Below, one piece after another: positions 52,095-61,983 of a stretch of DNA of 64,000 nt (positions within the stretch are counted from its first letter, which is position 1; each line of letters begins with the position of its first letter). The notes under the pieces are model-generated. The model did not search any database. It was not told the DNA's origin and was given only the letters and a program-made list of their open reading frames with translations. This stretch comes from an uncultured Campylobacterales bacterium (GTDB lineage Bacteria > Campylobacterota > Campylobacteria > Campylobacterales > Arcobacteraceae): contig CANNFB010000009.1 in NCBI GenBank assembly GCA_947503785.1, positions 37,037 to 101,036 of the forward strand, written 5' to 3'. Position numbers and translations under genes: made by a program.

Positions 52095-53648
52095 ATGTTT
52101 ACTAAAGAGTCTTTATATATTAATGCTATTAAATATGATACACAATTAAAACTTGATTATAAGAAACTAAGTGATAATGAAATTACTGAGGCAAATAATT
52201 CTGTTTTTTTAGTTGATGATGAAATCTTGGCACATGATATTGCTCATAAATTAAACACTTCACAAAAAGAAATTAGTAATACTTATATTTCAACACTTCT
52301 AATAAGTGATACAACAAGACTAGTTCCCAAAGCTTTATCTTCTAAACTAAAAGATTGCGAAGTAACAGAGTTAAATAATGAATTTGATATTGCTGTTTTG
52401 AAAACAACTCTTTTTGAAACAAAAAACTATTTTGATAAAACAGGTGTAGATTATATCTATTCTGCTTTTCATATATTAAATTTACATTTAGAACAAAATA
52501 TTTGTAAGAATCAATTACTAATCTTTCTATTTAACAATAAAGCTTTTGTTCTAATTTTAGGAAATGATGGATCAATTGTCTTTAATAAAACAGTTGACTT
52601 ACCTACTTTTGAATCTATTAAAAAAACGCATTTTTATGAAGATGATATAACGGGCCAAAAACTTTATGATGAAATATATTATTTAGAATTAAATGAAATA
52701 ATTCATAATATGCTTAATGAATTTTATAAAAAATCAAAAGATGTTTTTGTAGAGAAAATTGTAATTTTATATGCATTAAAACAGCTATCAAATGAACAAA
52801 TTGAACAATTAAGTGATGAGTTATTATTACCTATTGATTATCATCCAATAAATATTGATGAAGAAATTTTTGAATTATCAAAAGATAAGCATTTAAAAAA
52901 AAGTTTTATAAAACCTAGAAAAAAAGCTAAAAAAACTAATTTTAATAATCTATTTATTTTACTATTTTTCCTTATTGCTTTTTTTGGTATTTATAAACTG
53001 TTTATAAATATGGAAGTAACACAAGATAAAGAAAAACAAGATATTAGAAAATTTGTTAAATTACCTGATCATGTAAATATAAATGATAAGATTGATAAAC
53101 GTATAAAATCAATTTTTAAAAGAATACCTTATGACATTGTATTAAAAAACTTAAAATTAGAAGAAGATAGTTTAGAAATAAATGCTACATTATTAGCAGA
53201 TGATACTTTTATAAAATCAGTAAAACCTGCGTTAGACGATATTTATACACAAATAGATATAAAAGTTGAAGATGATAAAAAAAATATGATATCTGGAAAA
53301 ATAAATGCTAAAGAAGCATTAGAATTAAAAGATATTGTATATAAAACTTATAACGATAAATATATTACTGATGAGTTTTTACCAATTTCTAGAGTTACTG
53401 AGCAATTAAAGATTTTATTCCCTGATGATACGCTTATCAAGTTTAATTCTAGTAAAAATGAAGATATTACAAAGTTCTTTTATTCAGTAAGCATGTTAGT
53501 AGAAACTCCAGCAGAGTTTTTTAATACAATTGAGATGCTAAGTAATGAGTTGTATTCTATAAGTATTATGTATCCCATAATAATGACAAAAAATGAAGAT
53601 GGTTTTTTAGAAATAGAGTTTAAATTAGCTTTTAATCAACCAAAATAA
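52095..53648 (+). CDS. single-TM hypothetical protein; PilM/PilN- or GspL-like layout suspected
   Basis: Cytoplasmic region, one TM (FNNLFILLFFLIAFFGIYKLF), periplasmic-like C-term. Confidence 0.5.
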   Translation: MFTKESLYINAIKYDTQLKLDYKKLSDNEITEANNSVFLVDDEILAHDIAHKLNTSQKEISNTYISTLLISDTTRLVPKALSSKLKDCEVTELNNEFDIAVLKTTLFETKNYFDKTGVDYIYSAFHILNLHLEQNICKNQLLIFLFNNKAFVLILGNDGSIVFNKTVDLPTFESIKKTHFYEDDITGQKLYDEIYYLELNEIIHNMLNEFYKKSKDVFVEKIVILYALKQLSNEQIEQLSDELLLPIDYHPINIDEEIFELSKDKHLKKSFIKPRKKAKKTNFNNLFILLFFLIAFFGIYKLFINMEVTQDKEKQDIRKFVKLPDHVNINDKIDKRIKSIFKRIPYDIVLKNLKLEEDSLEINATLLADDTFIKSVKPALDDIYTQIDIKVEDDKKNMISGKINAKEALELKDIVYKTYNDKYITDEFLPISRVTEQLKILFPDDTLIKFNSSKNEDITKFFYSVSMLVETPAEFFNTIEMLSNELYSISIMYPIIMTKNEDGFLEIEFKLAFNQPK

Positions 53649-53661
53649 AAACTAAAAACTT

Positions 53662-54744
53662 TTACCAAGTTTTTAGTTCATTATAAACAGAGTCTCTCTC
53701 AACTGGAGTAAACCCAGTATTTTTAATCAAGTCAACAAACTCTTTTAAAGCCACACCCTTAGCACTAGTAGCACCTGCTGCACTTTGTATAGATTCTTTC
53801 TCAATTGTTCCATCAACATCGTTTGAACCAAACTCTTGAGCTATTAAAGCTAGTTTAACAGTTGATGTTGCCCAGTAAGCTTTAATATTAGAAATATTAT
53901 CTAAAACAATTCTAGCAATTGCATATGTTTTTAAAATTTCAACACCTGTTAAAGGAGCTTCAATTTTTAAATAATTATTCTCAGTTTGATACACAAGAGG
54001 AATAAAGGCATTAAAACCACCTGTTTCATCTTGTAAATCTCTTAGTCTAATCATATGGTCAATTCTATTATCTCTACTTTCTACGTGTCCAAATAGCATT
54101 GTTGCATTACTTTGTTTTCCTGCTTTATGCCAAGTTTTATGAATTTCAATCCATTGATCAGAAGTAACTTTTCCACCACAGATTTTCTTTCTAACTTTTT
54201 CATCAAAAATTTCAGCACCACCACCTGGCATAGAATCTATTCCATGCTCAATCATCATATCAATTAATTCTTGATAGGTAAGATTATATTCAGTACTTAA
54301 AAAATGAATTTCAGCAGCTGTTAATGCTTTTACATGAATAGATGGAAAAGCTTCTTTTATTTTTCGAAATACATCCATATACCATTGTAAGCCAGTACTT
54401 GGGTTATGTGCAGATACTATATGTACTTCTTTTATATCATTCTTAGAAGAATTTTTTACAATCTCAAGTATCTCTTCATGAGTCATTGTATATTGTAAAG
54501 GATTCTTCCTACTAGCACTATAGGCACAAAACTGACAAACATCTTTGCAGATATTTGTTGGATTTATATGTCTATTTATATTGAAGTATGTTTTCTTCCC
54601 ATGTTTTTCTTCTCTTATTTTATTTGCATATTTTGCAAGTGTAAATAAATCTAAATCATAAAGTTTAATGGCATCTTCATATTCTAATCGTTCATTATTT
54701 TCTAATTTTTCTATAATACTCATATTATTCCTATTTACAATCAA
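53662..54744 (-). CDS. mqnE: aminofutalosine synthase MqnE (radical SAM)
   Basis: NRHINPTNICKDVCQFCAYSASRKNP. Confidence 0.9.
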   Translation of the reverse strand: MIVNRNNMSIIEKLENNERLEYEDAIKLYDLDLFTLAKYANKIREEKHGKKTYFNINRHINPTNICKDVCQFCAYSASRKNPLQYTMTHEEILEIVKNSSKNDIKEVHIVSAHNPSTGLQWYMDVFRKIKEAFPSIHVKALTAAEIHFLSTEYNLTYQELIDMMIEHGIDSMPGGGAEIFDEKVRKKICGGKVTSDQWIEIHKTWHKAGKQSNATMLFGHVESRDNRIDHMIRLRDLQDETGGFNAFIPLVYQTENNYLKIEAPLTGVEILKTYAIARIVLDNISNIKAYWATSTVKLALIAQEFGSNDVDGTIEKESIQSAAGATSAKGVALKEFVDLIKNTGFTPVERDSVYNELKTW

Positions 54745-55057
54745 AATCTTTTGTATTTTTATTATATCTACCCATATGAATAAAACCTATACATGTTTTA
54801 TTCATATCTTCATCATAAAATTTAACTTTGTATACTTTACTTTTATATCTTGTTTCTTTATCTTCTACACTTAATTTATTAATTACTTCAATTTTTCCAA
54901 TATTACTATGACCTAAAGTTGCAAGAATTTCTGTCATTTTATCTTGTTTTAGTGTTTTTAATATTGTAAATACAGCAATACCTGCAAGTATTAAAATACC
55001 TATAATTATAATTGTTTTTTTAGGTAATTTTCTTATCTCAGTATTAGTCATCTGCAT
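54731..55057 (-). CDS. membrane-anchored hypothetical protein
   Basis: 108 aa, N-terminal TM, overlaps neighbours on the same strand. Confidence 0.65.
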   Translation of the reverse strand: MQMTNTEIRKLPKKTIIIIGILILAGIAVFTILKTLKQDKMTEILATLGHSNIGKIEVINKLSVEDKETRYKSKVYKVKFYDEDMNKTCIGFIHMGRYNKNTKDFDCK

Positions 55058-55694
55058 TCTCCACTAATGGTAAAAATGAACATTTCTCACCATCATAAGA
55101 TTCCAATGTTCCATCTTCAATTCTATAGTACCAGCCATGAATTTGTAAAGATCCATTTTTAACTTTTCTTTCAACATCAGGAAAAGTTAATAGATTCTCC
55201 ATTTGATGAACTACAGAAATTCTTTCAGTTGCTCTATAAAGTTTTTCTTTATCACTTTTATCTTGAATTGCAAGAAGAGTATACTCTTTTGCTTTTTTCC
55301 CTAATTCTAACCATTTTTTAACATGTATTAAATCAGGAGAATCTCCAATATCTTGGTATAAACTTTTACAAGCACCACAGTGAGAATGACCACAAATAAT
55401 GATATGTTTTACTTCTAAAACTGATACAGCATATTCAATAGCAGCAGAACTACCATGAAAATCATCATCTTCACTATATGGAGGTACAAAGTTTCCAACG
55501 TTTCTTAGAATAAACATATCACCTGGTTTTGTATCTAGCATTAAATCTGGAATAATTCTACTATCACTACACCCAACAAAAAGAATTTCTGGTTTCTGTC
55601 CATTTTCAACTAAATCTTGTACATTTCCTTGAAATTTAGGGAAAGAAACTTCTCTAAATTTTTGATTACCTTTTATTAAATCATTTATTATCAT
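55044..55694 (-). CDS. beta-carbonic anhydrase
   Basis: GCSDSRIIPD, GHSHCGACKSL. Confidence 0.95.
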   Translation of the reverse strand: MIINDLIKGNQKFREVSFPKFQGNVQDLVENGQKPEILFVGCSDSRIIPDLMLDTKPGDMFILRNVGNFVPPYSEDDDFHGSSAAIEYAVSVLEVKHIIICGHSHCGACKSLYQDIGDSPDLIHVKKWLELGKKAKEYTLLAIQDKSDKEKLYRATERISVVHQMENLLTFPDVERKVKNGSLQIHGWYYRIEDGTLESYDGEKCSFLPLVENADD

Positions 55695-56785
55695 TTTGAT
55701 TCCTTTAATATTTCACATACTTTTATTAAATCATCTTCATTTATATCTATTTTAGCAATTAGTCTAATAATTGCACTTTTAACAGTAGGTTGTCTAATTG
55801 CACCCACTAAATAATTCTGCTTTTGTAAAATAGCTTGAATTTCTTTTACTTTTTTATTGTCACCTATATCAATAGGGATAATTAAACTTTTCGATTTTAT
55901 ATCTAATATTCTGTGTATAATAGTTAAATTTTTATTTATCTTTTCTTTTAATACTTTTTTATTTTCAATAATATATTTTAAAGACTCTAATCCAAGTGCA
56001 ATATCAAACAAAGAAGGTGCCGTTGAATAGATAATTGGCTTTGCTCTATTTACTAAAAAATCTATAATTTCTTCTGATGCTAAAATATAAGCACCGTATG
56101 AGCCATAAGCTTTTCCTAAAGTTCCCATTTTTATATGATATTTATTTGGTTTTATTTTATAATAGTCAAAAAGACCTAATAAATTATCTCCAATAACCCC
56201 AGAACTATGTGCTTCGTCAACTAATAAAATAGCTTTATACTTGTATGATACATCAAAAAATTCTTTAGGAGCCACATCTCCACCCATAGAGTAGACACCT
56301 TCTATTGCTATGATTTTTCTACCAGTTCTTGTATTATTTAAAATCTTTTCTTCTAAATCTTTATAATCATTGTGATTGAATACAATAACTTGCTCAGGTC
56401 TTAAAAGTTTAGTTGCAAGTATTCCACTTGCATGGTACTCTTCATCAATGTATAAAGTGTCATTATTTCTACATAAGGCTTCAATCATCGAAATATTTGC
56501 AAGAAAACCAGAACCTACTGCTACGCCTGCTTCAAAATTGTTTACTTTACATAGAGTGTCTTCAAAATCTTTGTGTATTTGATTGTAGCCATTTACAAGC
56601 ATAGATGCTTTTGGACTTGTATATTGTTCTTTAAGTACTCTTTGATAAGCTTTTTGAAATATATCTTTATTTGTGGATAATCCTAGATAGTCGTTTGATG
56701 CTAAATCTGTAATATTTTTATCAAATATTTCACGAGTTCTAAAACGGTTTGATTTTTTAATAGATAATATTTCTTTTGAATACAA
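55691..56785 (-). CDS. 8-amino-7-oxononanoate synthase-like aminotransferase
   Basis: LASNDYLGLSTN, VDEAHSSGVIG, GTLGKAYGSYGAYI. Confidence 0.87.
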   Translation of the reverse strand: MYSKEILSIKKSNRFRTREIFDKNITDLASNDYLGLSTNKDIFQKAYQRVLKEQYTSPKASMLVNGYNQIHKDFEDTLCKVNNFEAGVAVGSGFLANISMIEALCRNNDTLYIDEEYHASGILATKLLRPEQVIVFNHNDYKDLEEKILNNTRTGRKIIAIEGVYSMGGDVAPKEFFDVSYKYKAILLVDEAHSSGVIGDNLLGLFDYYKIKPNKYHIKMGTLGKAYGSYGAYILASEEIIDFLVNRAKPIIYSTAPSLFDIALGLESLKYIIENKKVLKEKINKNLTIIHRILDIKSKSLIIPIDIGDNKKVKEIQAILQKQNYLVGAIRQPTVKSAIIRLIAKIDINEDDLIKVCEILKESK

Positions 56786-56872
56786 AAAGGTCTCCGTAAG
56801 TGTTTTAGAATATTAACTAAAAACTGCTAAATAAAGCTTGAATAAATTATATGAAACAATCATGCTAGTTTA

Positions 56873-57031
56873 ATGCTACTAACTGTTGTTATACTTTCAG
56901 TACTAATTTTATATACAATCAAAAATAAAAAAGGTGAAAGTTTACTAACAACTCTTCTTTCATCTTTTATACTCCTAATAGCAATATTTTCCAAGACTTT
57001 TAATCCTTTATTTTGTAAGATGCTCAAATGA
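56873..57031 (+). CDS. 52-aa putative small membrane protein
   Basis: MLLTVVILSVLILYTIKNKKGESLLTTLLSSFILLIAIFSKTFNPLFCKMLK*; stop overlaps next start (ATGA). Confidence 0.5.
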   Translation: MLLTVVILSVLILYTIKNKKGESLLTTLLSSFILLIAIFSKTFNPLFCKMLK

Positions 57032-57867
57032 TAGAAAACAACAATAATAGAATCTTTAAAATAGACGAATTACCTTATTTAGAATTAAAATATAGCACAA
57101 CATTTCTTGAATGCCCTCAAAAACATTATCATAATATGATATGTCTAATAGGACTAAAAAAAGGTAGTGCAAAATTTATTGTAAATGAAAAAGAAATTCT
57201 TTTGAAAAAAGAAAAACTTGTTGTTATAAATCCAAATGAAGTACATTATTCGATTTCAAATAAAGAAAATCAAGATTATTATGTAATTTATATAGATAGA
57301 GATTGGTATAAATCTTTACAAAATCAAATATTTGAAAGCAAGGATATAGTTGCAATACCAAATATAATAGATGATTTAAATATAAATGAAGACTTTTTTA
57401 AACTATTTGATTTTTTAAGTAAGAATAATGATGTTATAGAAAAAGAGATGAGATTATTAGATTTTTTAAAAACTATTTTTAATTTGTTTATAGATGAAAA
57501 GAAGTTTTTAAAAATTAATGAGACAACAAAAATTGCAAAAAAATTTAAAGAGCATATTGAGAAAAACATTTCTTCAAAATTAACTTTAACTTCTATATCA
57601 AAAGAGTTAAATGTAAGTGCTTTTCATATAATTAGAGTTTGTAATCAAGACTTTGGTTTATCTGCAAATGCATATATTGTAAACAAAAGAGTTCATAGAG
57701 CAAAAAAATTAATAAGTGAAGGTTTAGATATTTCACAAGCAGCTGTTGAAGTTGGTTTTTATGATCAAAGTCATTTAACAAATGTTTTTAAAAAAGTTTT
57801 TGCAATGACACCAAAAGCATATCAAAATGATATTTTAAAAAGTACACAAAGGGAAAAGTTTGAATAA
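57028..57867 (+). CDS. AraC-family transcriptional regulator
   Basis: Cupin-like N-term, HTH NVSAFHIIRVCNQDFGLSANAYIVNKRV...VGFYDQSHLTNVFKKVFAMTPKAY. Confidence 0.92.
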   Translation: MIENNNNRIFKIDELPYLELKYSTTFLECPQKHYHNMICLIGLKKGSAKFIVNEKEILLKKEKLVVINPNEVHYSISNKENQDYYVIYIDRDWYKSLQNQIFESKDIVAIPNIIDDLNINEDFFKLFDFLSKNNDVIEKEMRLLDFLKTIFNLFIDEKKFLKINETTKIAKKFKEHIEKNISSKLTLTSISKELNVSAFHIIRVCNQDFGLSANAYIVNKRVHRAKKLISEGLDISQAAVEVGFYDQSHLTNVFKKVFAMTPKAYQNDILKSTQREKFE

Positions 57868-59044
57868 TTTAAATTTATTAGATAAAAATAAAAATTTTAA
57901 TATTTTATTAGCAGGAATTATAGGTTTATTTATAGGTGTTGGAGTTGCAAGATTTTCTTATACTTCTTTACTTCCTTCAATGTTAGATGATAATACGATT
58001 TCTCTAACTTTCTCAGGTGTATTAGCATCATTGAATTATGTAGGATATTTATCAGGTTCAATTTTTGCAATTTTTATAAAAGATATAAATACAAAAGTAA
58101 AGTATTTTCGCTTAGGAATTATTCTTTGTATTTTAACTACTGTTATTATGGGCATTACAACAAATGAAATTTTATGGTTGTTGGGTCGTATAGTTGCAGG
58201 ATTTGGAGCTGCTATGGCTTTAGTTGTTGGTGCTGCTATTGTAATGACAAAATTAGATTTTGAAGATAAAACAAAAGCTATGGGAATATATTTTTCAGGT
58301 ATTGGAATAGCATTAGCCCTTTCAGATGTAATAAGTAGATATGTTTTATATATTTCTTCTTGGCAAACGTCATGGATTATATTAACTCTAAGTGGAGCCT
58401 TAGTAGCTTTTTATCCTTTGTATATTTTATCCTTTGATAAGCATATCAGTCAAAAAAGTGAAAAACATCCATTTAATAAAGCATTGTTTTCCCCTTTCGT
58501 TGTGATTTTAATTGCTGCATATTTTACTGAAGGTGTAGGTTTTGTAATACAAGGAACATTTCTTCCTACTATTTTAAAATCACTTCCAGGTTTGGAACAT
58601 GTTGCAGGATTATCATGGTTATTAGTTGGACTTGCAGGAATTCCTGCTGCTATTATATGGATGAAATTGGCACATAAATATGGAAGTGTAAATATAATTA
58701 TAATTGCTATGTCAATTCAAATAGTTGGTATTTTAATTCCTACGATGACTACTAATATATATTTAAATTTATTATGTGGAATTTTATATGGTGGAACATT
58801 TACAGGTTTAGTTGCTTTATTTATGAATTTAGGTGGTAAATTATCTGGTAAAAATCCAGTTATGTTAATGGGTGCATTAACTACTGCTTATGGAATAGGG
58901 CAAGTAACAGCGCCTTTATATGCAGTAAGTTTAACTGAGTGGACTGGAAATTATGATTATGCTTTATATTTAACTGCTGCAATTGTATTTTTTGGAGTAC
59001 TTATGCTTTTAGGTGCTAAGAAATTTAAAAGTTTTGTTTCATAA
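57860..59044 (+). CDS. YbfB/YjiJ-like MFS transporter
   Basis: Multi-TM; IGVGVARFSYTSLLPSMLDD; TTG start overlapping the AraC gene. Confidence 0.88.
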   Translation: MNNLNLLDKNKNFNILLAGIIGLFIGVGVARFSYTSLLPSMLDDNTISLTFSGVLASLNYVGYLSGSIFAIFIKDINTKVKYFRLGIILCILTTVIMGITTNEILWLLGRIVAGFGAAMALVVGAAIVMTKLDFEDKTKAMGIYFSGIGIALALSDVISRYVLYISSWQTSWIILTLSGALVAFYPLYILSFDKHISQKSEKHPFNKALFSPFVVILIAAYFTEGVGFVIQGTFLPTILKSLPGLEHVAGLSWLLVGLAGIPAAIIWMKLAHKYGSVNIIIIAMSIQIVGILIPTMTTNIYLNLLCGILYGGTFTGLVALFMNLGGKLSGKNPVMLMGALTTAYGIGQVTAPLYAVSLTEWTGNYDYALYLTAAIVFFGVLMLLGAKKFKSFVS

Positions 59045-59047
59045 AAG

Positions 59048-59380
59048 TTAAAGCGTGATATTTTCAAGTAGTTCAATTTCATTATCAACTACAATTATTA
59101 CATCTATACAATATGCAACATCAAGTTTTTTAATTTGTAAGTAGTAATCAATACTTCTTTTAATTTTTGATAGTTTTGAAGGTGTTATATTGTTTACAGC
59201 AACTTCATAATCATTTGCTGATTTAACTTCACAAAAGTGATAGATATTGTTCTTTTTGGCAATAATATCTATTTCACCTAGCTTTTTAGCATAAAAATTT
59301 TGTTCAATTATTTTATAATCTAAATCTTCTAAAAAAGATATAGCTTTCTTTTCTGCTTCATCACCTTTTTGTTTGCTCAT
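59048..59380 (-). CDS. YraN family protein (UPF0102)
   Basis: KGDEAEKKAISFLEDLDYKIIEQNFYAKKLGEIDIIAKKN. Confidence 0.92.
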   Translation of the reverse strand: MSKQKGDEAEKKAISFLEDLDYKIIEQNFYAKKLGEIDIIAKKNNIYHFCEVKSANDYEVAVNNITPSKLSKIKRSIDYYLQIKKLDVAYCIDVIIVVDNEIELLENITL

Positions 59381-59398
59381 TAAATTTATTTACTACCT

Positions 59399-60064
59399 TT
59401 AATCTTCTTTTTTACACTCAACCATATAACCAAGACCTCTGATATTTGTAATAAAGTCTTCTTTTAATACTTTTTTTAATCTATTTATTTCTGCCCTAAT
59501 TGTCGCATTGTCAATATCATCATCTTGCCATACAAATTCTCTAAACATATCATAGTTTACAGGTGAATTTTTATGTCTTGCTAGAAGTTGAATAATCTGT
59601 ATTTGTCTTTTTGGTAGTGTATGTGCTTCGCTGTTATATAAAAGAGTCAATGTATTTGTGTTAAAACTATATGACGCTGAAAGTTGTTTATTTTGTTTTG
59701 GAACTACTTGTGACTGTGATATTTTATTTATTCGTAAAGTTAATTCTTTTAAATGAAAAGGTTTTTTCAAATAATCATAACATCCAAGCTCAAAGGCTCT
59801 TGATATCTCTTCAATATCAATAAGTGCAGAAATAAATATAGTTGGAATAATTATATTTTTTGAATGTAATGTTTCAAGTACTTCAAACCCATTAATATCA
59901 GGTACATTAATATCAAATATTAATAGTTCAAAATCTTCTTCTTCAATAATTCTTAGACAATTCGTTCCATCTCTTGTAGTTCTTACTGAATGATTTGTTG
60001 ATTGTAAATATTGCGTTATTGCTCTATTTAACATTACGTCATCTTCAAGTAATAAAATTCTCAT
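59399..60064 (-). CDS. OmpR-family response regulator
   Basis: REC plus winged helix (ITNIRGLGYMVE). Confidence 0.93.
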   Translation of the reverse strand: MRILLLEDDVMLNRAITQYLQSTNHSVRTTRDGTNCLRIIEEEDFELLIFDINVPDINGFEVLETLHSKNIIIPTIFISALIDIEEISRAFELGCYDYLKKPFHLKELTLRINKISQSQVVPKQNKQLSASYSFNTNTLTLLYNSEAHTLPKRQIQIIQLLARHKNSPVNYDMFREFVWQDDDIDNATIRAEINRLKKVLKEDFITNIRGLGYMVECKKED

Positions 60065-61977
60065 TGGCTCTCCATTTTAAATATATAATTAAATGAGGTA
60101 TAGTATTCATTTGATTCAATTTTTATACCTATGTTTTCTTCATCACAGATTCTTTTTACTAAACTAAGTCCCAATCCAAAACCTTCTTTTGTTGATTCTT
60201 CTCTATAATACTCTTTGAAAATTTTCTCTGGATATTGAATATATTCAGAACAACTAGAAAATGTTAAGACATAATCTTCTTTTTCTTTTTTTAATACTAA
60301 ATATATATTTGAATTTTCATCTGTATATTTTATAGCATTTGTTAGGTTATTATCAATTATTCTTTGCAGTTTTGTTTCATTAAAATTAAAAATAAGTGTC
60401 TTAAAGTTACTATCAAAGATAATATTTGAACCAAATTGCTGTGCTGAAATATTAAAAAAATCAATTCTAGAGCGAATATAATCAACAAAATCAATATCTC
60501 TTTTAGGATATTTAACTTGATCTTTTTTTACTAAATAAGATAAATCATCATAAATATTAAAGATATTTTTTAATGCAACCTCAATTGTTGATAAATATTT
60601 ATTTTTCCCATACTCCATTTCATAAAGTTCAATATTACTCATAATAACAGAAATTGGTGTATTTGTTTCATGTACGGCATGACGTAAAAATATTTTTTGA
60701 GAGGTTACTAAAATTTGAGAATTTATCTTTTCATCTTCAAGATTTCTCGATTGTATATCATAATCTTTTGATGACTGTTCTATTAAGTAAGTTAGTGTTT
60801 GCATAGTTTTAGTGTACTTGCTAGATGTAATTTCTTTATCTATTTCTTTTACTGCTTGATTTTTAACTTTTTTATTTATAGTTTCATTTAATCCTATTAC
60901 GGTTAGGCGTTGATTATGTAACTGATTTTCGCCATCTTGTTTATAAAACTCTCCATAAGAGTAGAAACCAGATGTTTTTGTAATATTTGAAAAAGCCTTG
61001 TTTTCAGTATTAATCAAATCGCCCACATATCTTCTTCTAGCCATACAAGAATAAATAAAAAATGTTTCTATATCATCATAATTTTTACCAAAAGGAATTA
61101 TTGTATCTTTTAAAATCATTTCAGCATTTCCAAATCCAAATTTAACTTTTTCACCTTCTTTTAAATTTCCATTAAATTGAAAACTTCCATCTTCAAAGAT
61201 TTTAATTGCAACTCGTGCTATATATTTGTTGTTTCTTTTTATTAATAAAGGAAAAGCAATCGCATCTAGTAAAAGAGTATCCATAATTTCTTTTCCTAAA
61301 TATTTTTTATAAAAATCTATCGTTTTTAGATTATTTATTTCATAAACTCTATTGTTTATAACTTTTGTAATAGTATGTTCAATACCAATTGATGACCAAT
61401 TAAATCTTGAATCGTTTTCTACGGTTAAAGTATCTGAATTTAAAGATATACCAACAGCTGCATTATTAAATATTTTATTTCCACAAGAAACATAAGTGCG
61501 TTTAAACCTTGCGTTATCTCCTGCCATTGCACCTGCGATTAAAACATTTTTATTTATAGATTCAATTCCATTTAAAAAAACTTCACCATTAGTGTTTATT
61601 GCATCGGCAAATAAAATTAAAAGTTTTGTATTACTTGTAAGTAAGTCTTTTGCAAGATAAGAACCTCTTTTATAACTATCTTCTTCTTGTGAATATGAAA
61701 CTTTAATTGTTGTTTCTTTAAAAATAGATATTGATACAATTATTGCATTTGTACTTACTTCATCTTCACAAATTTCTCCATCTGTTGTAGTTCCAATACA
61801 AAAGGCTTTTGGTAGATAATCTGATAATAAATCTACGGTTTTTTGAAAATTTAAATGATCTTGTCCACAAAATACTTGTATTAGGATATTTTTTTCATTT
61901 TTAAATAAATTAAAATTTATAATATCTTCAATAGATTCAACAGATTCATTTTTTATTTTGTAGTTAAAGGTTTTCAT
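60061..61977 (-). CDS. FIST-domain sensor histidine kinase
   Basis: FIST-like N-term (FCIGTTTDGEICED, GAMAGDNARF); H-box HAVHETNTPISVI; G-box GFGLGLSLVKRI. Confidence 0.87.
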   Translation of the reverse strand: MKTFNYKIKNESVESIEDIINFNLFKNEKNILIQVFCGQDHLNFQKTVDLLSDYLPKAFCIGTTTDGEICEDEVSTNAIIVSISIFKETTIKVSYSQEEDSYKRGSYLAKDLLTSNTKLLILFADAINTNGEVFLNGIESINKNVLIAGAMAGDNARFKRTYVSCGNKIFNNAAVGISLNSDTLTVENDSRFNWSSIGIEHTITKVINNRVYEINNLKTIDFYKKYLGKEIMDTLLLDAIAFPLLIKRNNKYIARVAIKIFEDGSFQFNGNLKEGEKVKFGFGNAEMILKDTIIPFGKNYDDIETFFIYSCMARRRYVGDLINTENKAFSNITKTSGFYSYGEFYKQDGENQLHNQRLTVIGLNETINKKVKNQAVKEIDKEITSSKYTKTMQTLTYLIEQSSKDYDIQSRNLEDEKINSQILVTSQKIFLRHAVHETNTPISVIMSNIELYEMEYGKNKYLSTIEVALKNIFNIYDDLSYLVKKDQVKYPKRDIDFVDYIRSRIDFFNISAQQFGSNIIFDSNFKTLIFNFNETKLQRIIDNNLTNAIKYTDENSNIYLVLKKEKEDYVLTFSSCSEYIQYPEKIFKEYYREESTKEGFGLGLSLVKRICDEENIGIKIESNEYYTSFNYIFKMESQ

Positions 61978-61983
61978 CTGTAA

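Noticed and set aside
56376-56604. Two overlapping antisense ORFs within the bioF-like gene
   Set aside because: Covered by a well-supported gene on the opposite strand; composition artefact.
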